DNA from: Rhizonema sp. PD37 | GTDB taxonomy: Bacteria > Cyanobacteriota > Cyanobacteriia > Cyanobacteriales > Nostocaceae | Length of the DNA: 35,696 nt | Assembly (NCBI GenBank): GCA_029379215.1 | Contig: JAQYWO010000055.1 | Location: forward strand, 1-35,696 | Reading direction: 5' to 3' | In this document: positions 32,832 through 35,696 of the stretch, piece after piece | How the letters are laid out: the number at the start of each line of letters is the position of its first letter | Numbering within the stretch: the stretch's first letter is position 1 | The notes under the pieces: model-generated | What the model was told of the DNA's origin: nothing | Seen by the model: the letters and a program-made list of their open reading frames with translations, nothing else | Database searches by the model: none | Translations under genes and position numbers: made by a program

Positions 32832-35591
32832 TTACGTCGAAAGGTTATTAATGATAGGATAATGTTTTGCTAAAAACTCCTGGGCTGAGGTGCGATCGCT
32901 TATCACCCCATCCAAAGTAGCCGCCAAAATATCATCCAGCATCAATTTATACTGTGGTCCTGGTTTGTACCCCAGTTTCCTTAAATCGTTGCCATTAAGC
33001 AGAGGCTGTACTCTTGACAATACTGTTAAATATTGCCAAATCTGATGCCGAATAGCTCGCGAACTTTGCACAGCAATTAAAATCAGCATAGGCAATTCGT
33101 ATTGCCGCAGCAACTGCACAACTTGGCTAGGACGGATTTTCTCTACACTCACCCCCCTTCCTACCCCCCTCTCCGCAAGCGGAGAGGGGCTGGGGGTGAG
33201 GTTCTTGACATTATCTAAATTTTGTGCTAGTGAATCCAACCTAGTAATACTATCTTCTGATAACTGCAAATTTCTTGCCACATCTGCCCGATATTCTGGT
33301 GCTAAGTGAGCGATTAAAGCTTCTAAGCGCATTTGCCAGTGGATGAGAGTTGGCTGAGTATCAAATCGCCGCAGACAACGTTCTAAAAGATGTAATTGCC
33401 GGAGGATCTCTTCATCAAGTTTAAGAGTAGGATGAATGCACTGCAATGCTTCCAAATTGTCGAGTAATTGTAAAGCAGCTTTCCAATAAGGGACTTCGAG
33501 AATATGTTTCAATTCTGCTTTCAGTCGGGTTTGCAATGCAGGTGTTTTGCTATTTTCTCTTGCTGTGCGATCGTAAACACCACTATTGATAGCATAGCGG
33601 ATGTAGCTTTCTGTTTGGGCTTCTAATTGAAACCCTAATCGCACAGCAAAGCGAACACCACGATAAATGCGGGTAGGATCTTCAATAAAGCTATTGGCGT
33701 GTAACACTCGAATTTGCTTTGCTTGTAAATCCAGCAACCCACCAAAGAAATCGAGTAAGGTTCCGGGACGAGGAGGTGTGAGCCGCAATGCCATAGCATT
33801 GATGGTAAAATCTCTTCGATACAAATCTTGACGAATAGAACTCGCTTCGACTTCCGGATTTGCTGCTGGGTAAGGATAGAATTCCGTTCTCGCAGTAGCA
33901 ATATCAACCCACAAAGATTCTAATATTGGATCATTGTGCCACAGCAAAGCCGCAGTTTGAAAAGCGCCGTGGATTTCCAAGCGTGCTTCCGGATAAAGAA
34001 GCTGAAGTGCCTTTGCTAGTTCCACACCAGCACCCACATCCGCAGCTTTGTGAAAGCCATCAACTACTAAGTCAAGATCTTGAATCATCAAGCCGCCACT
34101 GCCTTCAGCTAAGAGTAAGTCTCGTACTCCTCCACCAACGAGATATAAATGCCAACCTCGTTTTTCGGCTTCAAGCGATGCCAACGTCAGCAATTCCCAT
34201 AATTGAGGTGCAAGGCGCGATCGCAATTCACTCAATGTTGGATTAACAACCTTATCTCTTCCTCTCTCCCCCTCTTTCTCTTCCCCCCGAATTTGATGTA
34301 ATTCCCGCAACACATCAGTACGGGTAACAATTCCCACCAACTGATTATTCTCTAAAACTGGCAGGCGACCAATGTCGTGTCTCACCATCAGAGACTCAAT
34401 TTCTGGTAGTATAGTCTCTGGAGTAGTTGTCTTAATATTAGTAGTCATATAGCCTTTAACAGGCGCATGACCAAAGCCGTGATGCAAAGCGGTATCAATA
34501 TCTCGACGCGAAATAATACCTACCAGTTGCCCACACTCATCAACGACACATAAACCAGAGTGCCTGTAGCGTAACAAAGTCCGACGTGCTTCATCAATTG
34601 TAGTTTCTTCACGGATTGTGCGCACTGGGGAGGACATTATATCTTGAGCAGTAGGCGGATCGGGAATTTGGGCTTTCAACCCATCCAGGAGTTGTTGTAA
34701 TATTTCTTGTGAATCGACTCCTCGTAAACTCAAAGAAGCTGCTTGAGAATGACCGCCTCCGCCTAGAGGATGAAATAATTGGTTAAAATCGATACTCTTA
34801 ATTTGCGATCGCCCAATTACTGTCAAGCGTGAGGTATCGCCCACAGAATTTTCACTTACTAGCAGTAAAGCATCAATTTCGGTCAACTCCATCAACCGGG
34901 CCGCAAGACTTGACAATCCAGGCACAAAATCCTCTGTCTTCAAATAAACCCAAGCAACCGTATATCCACGTATATCAAGCGACTGTAAGTTTTGTAGCGC
35001 CTCGCTTAATAGCTGCTGGAGTTGAGGAGACAAACCAGGATCGAGATACTGAGTAATGACAGCTAAATTTGCCCCTTGTTGCATCAACCAAGCCAAGGCA
35101 AGCGCATCCCTTGGTGTCGCACCTTCAAAAGTGAGAGAACCAGTATCAACGTGGATACCCAAAGCCATCACCGTTGCTTCCGCCGAGGTGAGAGAAATTT
35201 GCTGCTGTTGCAATTGCTCCACAATGAGAGTTGTCGTCGCTCCTACAGATGAAATATGTACTTGAGTCGCGGGAATATCTCCATCTTGTTCTAAATGATG
35301 GTCATAAAGTACAATCTCTTTTAGATTGGGTAAATCTAACCATTCAGCAGCTTTTCCCAGGCGATCGCGTTGTTGCATATCGACTATAGCCAGAGAACGA
35401 ATGTTTTCCGGATTCACCGAACGCCGTTCCATCAGCGAAAACTCATCGCGGTACAATGCTAAAAAATCTTTAACAGCCGGATGAGATCCACTAGGCAGCA
35501 CAATCTTACTTCCAGGCAACAAGCGCGTTAGCCCTACGGCCGCCCCTAGTGCGTCAAAATCCGCTGTTGTATGACAAAGAATTAAATCCAT
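32832..35591 (-). CDS. DHH-CBS-tRNA nucleotidyltransferase/poly(A) polymerase fusion
   Basis: This 919-residue protein has four regions. Residues 1-310 are a DHH/DHHA1 phosphoesterase (CHTTADFDALGA, DHH at 97-99, GGGGHSQAAS 277-286). Residues 315-432 are two CBS domains (IMSSPVRTI and YMTTNIKTTTP). Residues 455-650 are the class II nucleotidyltransferase head (LVGGGVRD 484-491, catalytic IQDLDLVVDG with Asp505 and Asp507, RRDFTINAMAL 592-602, IEDPTRIYRGVRFA). The rest is the RNA-binding helical tail. This fusion is known in cyanobacteria and some other phyla, where it adds A or CCA to tRNA ends or polyadenylates RNA. The CBS pair suggests nucleotide sensing. Residues about 798-817 (LTPSPSPLAERGVGRGVSVE) are encoded by a hairpin repeat. 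Another low-complexity stretch, EEKEGERGRD (438-446), lies between the CBS and transferase parts. Confidence 0.93.
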   Translation of the reverse strand: MDLILCHTTADFDALGAAVGLTRLLPGSKIVLPSGSHPAVKDFLALYRDEFSLMERRSVNPENIRSLAIVDMQQRDRLGKAAEWLDLPNLKEIVLYDHHLEQDGDIPATQVHISSVGATTTLIVEQLQQQQISLTSAEATVMALGIHVDTGSLTFEGATPRDALALAWLMQQGANLAVITQYLDPGLSPQLQQLLSEALQNLQSLDIRGYTVAWVYLKTEDFVPGLSSLAARLMELTEIDALLLVSENSVGDTSRLTVIGRSQIKSIDFNQLFHPLGGGGHSQAASLSLRGVDSQEILQQLLDGLKAQIPDPPTAQDIMSSPVRTIREETTIDEARRTLLRYRHSGLCVVDECGQLVGIISRRDIDTALHHGFGHAPVKGYMTTNIKTTTPETILPEIESLMVRHDIGRLPVLENNQLVGIVTRTDVLRELHQIRGEEKEGERGRDKVVNPTLSELRSRLAPQLWELLTLASLEAEKRGWHLYLVGGGVRDLLLAEGSGGLMIQDLDLVVDGFHKAADVGAGVELAKALQLLYPEARLEIHGAFQTAALLWHNDPILESLWVDIATARTEFYPYPAANPEVEASSIRQDLYRRDFTINAMALRLTPPRPGTLLDFFGGLLDLQAKQIRVLHANSFIEDPTRIYRGVRFAVRLGFQLEAQTESYIRYAINSGVYDRTARENSKTPALQTRLKAELKHILEVPYWKAALQLLDNLEALQCIHPTLKLDEEILRQLHLLERCLRRFDTQPTLIHWQMRLEALIAHLAPEYRADVARNLQLSEDSITRLDSLAQNLDNVKNLTPSPSPLAERGVGRGVSVEKIRPSQVVQLLRQYELPMLILIAVQSSRAIRHQIWQYLTVLSRVQPLLNGNDLRKLGYKPGPQYKLMLDDILAATLDGVISDRTSAQEFLAKHYPIINNLST
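33146..33205. repeat. Hairpin repeat inserted in frame within the nucleotidyltransferase gene
   Basis: CCCCTCTCCGC (33166-33176) and GCGGAGAGGGG (33179-33189) form a perfect 11-bp stem with an AA loop, flanked by CACCCCCC and GGGGGTGAGG that extend the pairing. It is the same dispersed repeat as at the window start. The insertion keeps the frame open and encodes a Pro/Ser/Gly-rich linker. Confidence 0.88.
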
Positions 35592-35613
35592 AAAGAGGAG
35601 TTGAAAGAGAAGA

Positions 35614-35696
35614 GTTCTATCATGTCCGATAAATTAACCTTAATTCCGTCAGAATCCCTGACGGAATTAAGGTTAATTTATCGGACATGATAGAAC
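35614..35696. repeat. Perfect 39-bp hairpin at the window end
   Basis: Two 39-base arms separated by the 5-base loop AATCC are exact complements, and the second arm ends on the last base of the window. The outer part (GTTCTATCATGTCCGATAAAT) resembles the inverted ends of the foldback elements at 22.8 and 30.4 kb. It lies just upstream of the nucleotidyltransferase start, so it may also sit in that gene's promoter region. Confidence 0.85.

Noticed and set aside
32593..32862. Plus-strand 89-codon frame with one hydrophobic segment
   Set aside because: It has a TTG start without a ribosome site and overlaps the end of the convergent gene; too weak to call a gene.

Overview
The window looks like a piece of a filamentous, probably heterocystous, cyanobacterial chromosome. 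The HIP1 octamer GCGATCGC recurs throughout, the intergenic DNA is full of short palindromic repeats of the kind seen in Nostocales, and several proteins have typically cyanobacterial architectures: a DHH-CBS-nucleotidyltransferase fusion, an AAA-like/WD40/TPR protein, and a glycine-zipper protein. Both ends of the window lie in repeats. Base 1 begins in a common hairpin repeat, and the last 83 bases are one perfect hairpin ending on the final base, so the window may be a whole contig that stopped at repeats. No tRNA, rRNA or CRISPR array was recognised.

Layout. 0.2-5.6 kb (mostly minus strand): a frameshifted short-chain dehydrogenase, an alpha/beta hydrolase, the bifunctional NAD(P)HX repair enzyme overlapping a glycine-zipper protein, and a GMC oxidoreductase. 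6.1-8.8 kb (plus): a siderophore/iron-type ABC binding protein split by one amber stop, then an SMP-30/gluconolactonase and a DoxX-type membrane protein that look like an operon. 8.9-10.7 kb: a compositional mosaic made of a GC-rich isochorismatase-fold hydrolase, a broken IS1634-type transposase fragment and an AT-rich acetyltransferase. 11-13.3 kb: small secreted proteins and a VapBC-like pair whose toxin lacks its C-terminal half. 13.5-17.8 kb: an alpha/beta hydrolase, an IS607-type element (TnpB intact by motif, TnpA with its catalytic serine changed to Phe), an isochorismatase-like protein and a cluster of direct repeats.

17.8-22.4 kb holds a ketopantoate-reductase-like gene (minus), a VOC protein and a 1025-residue adenylation-carrier-reductase enzyme. 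That enzyme should activate a carboxylic acid and release it reductively. 22.4-26.1 kb is mostly decayed or intergenic: an NB-ARC remnant cut by a foldback element, a broken gene at 23.8-24.3 kb, and short hypothetical and secreted proteins. 26.1-30.3 kb has two adjacent AAA-like ATPases. The first has a TIR-like N-terminal remnant and an amber stop; the second is intact, with a membrane segment, four near-identical WD40 repeats and a TPR-like tail. 30.3-35.7 kb contains repeats, a copied tail of the nucleotidyltransferase gene, a flavoprotein, and the full-length DHH-CBS-nucleotidyltransferase gene.

The main themes are repeat-driven remodelling and gene decay. At least seven genes are broken by a frameshift, single stop codons or truncation. 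One foldback family appears as two complete copies, one internal block and, from its end similarity, probably the terminal hairpin. A hairpin repeat lies in frame inside the nucleotidyltransferase gene and marks one edge of that gene's partial duplication.
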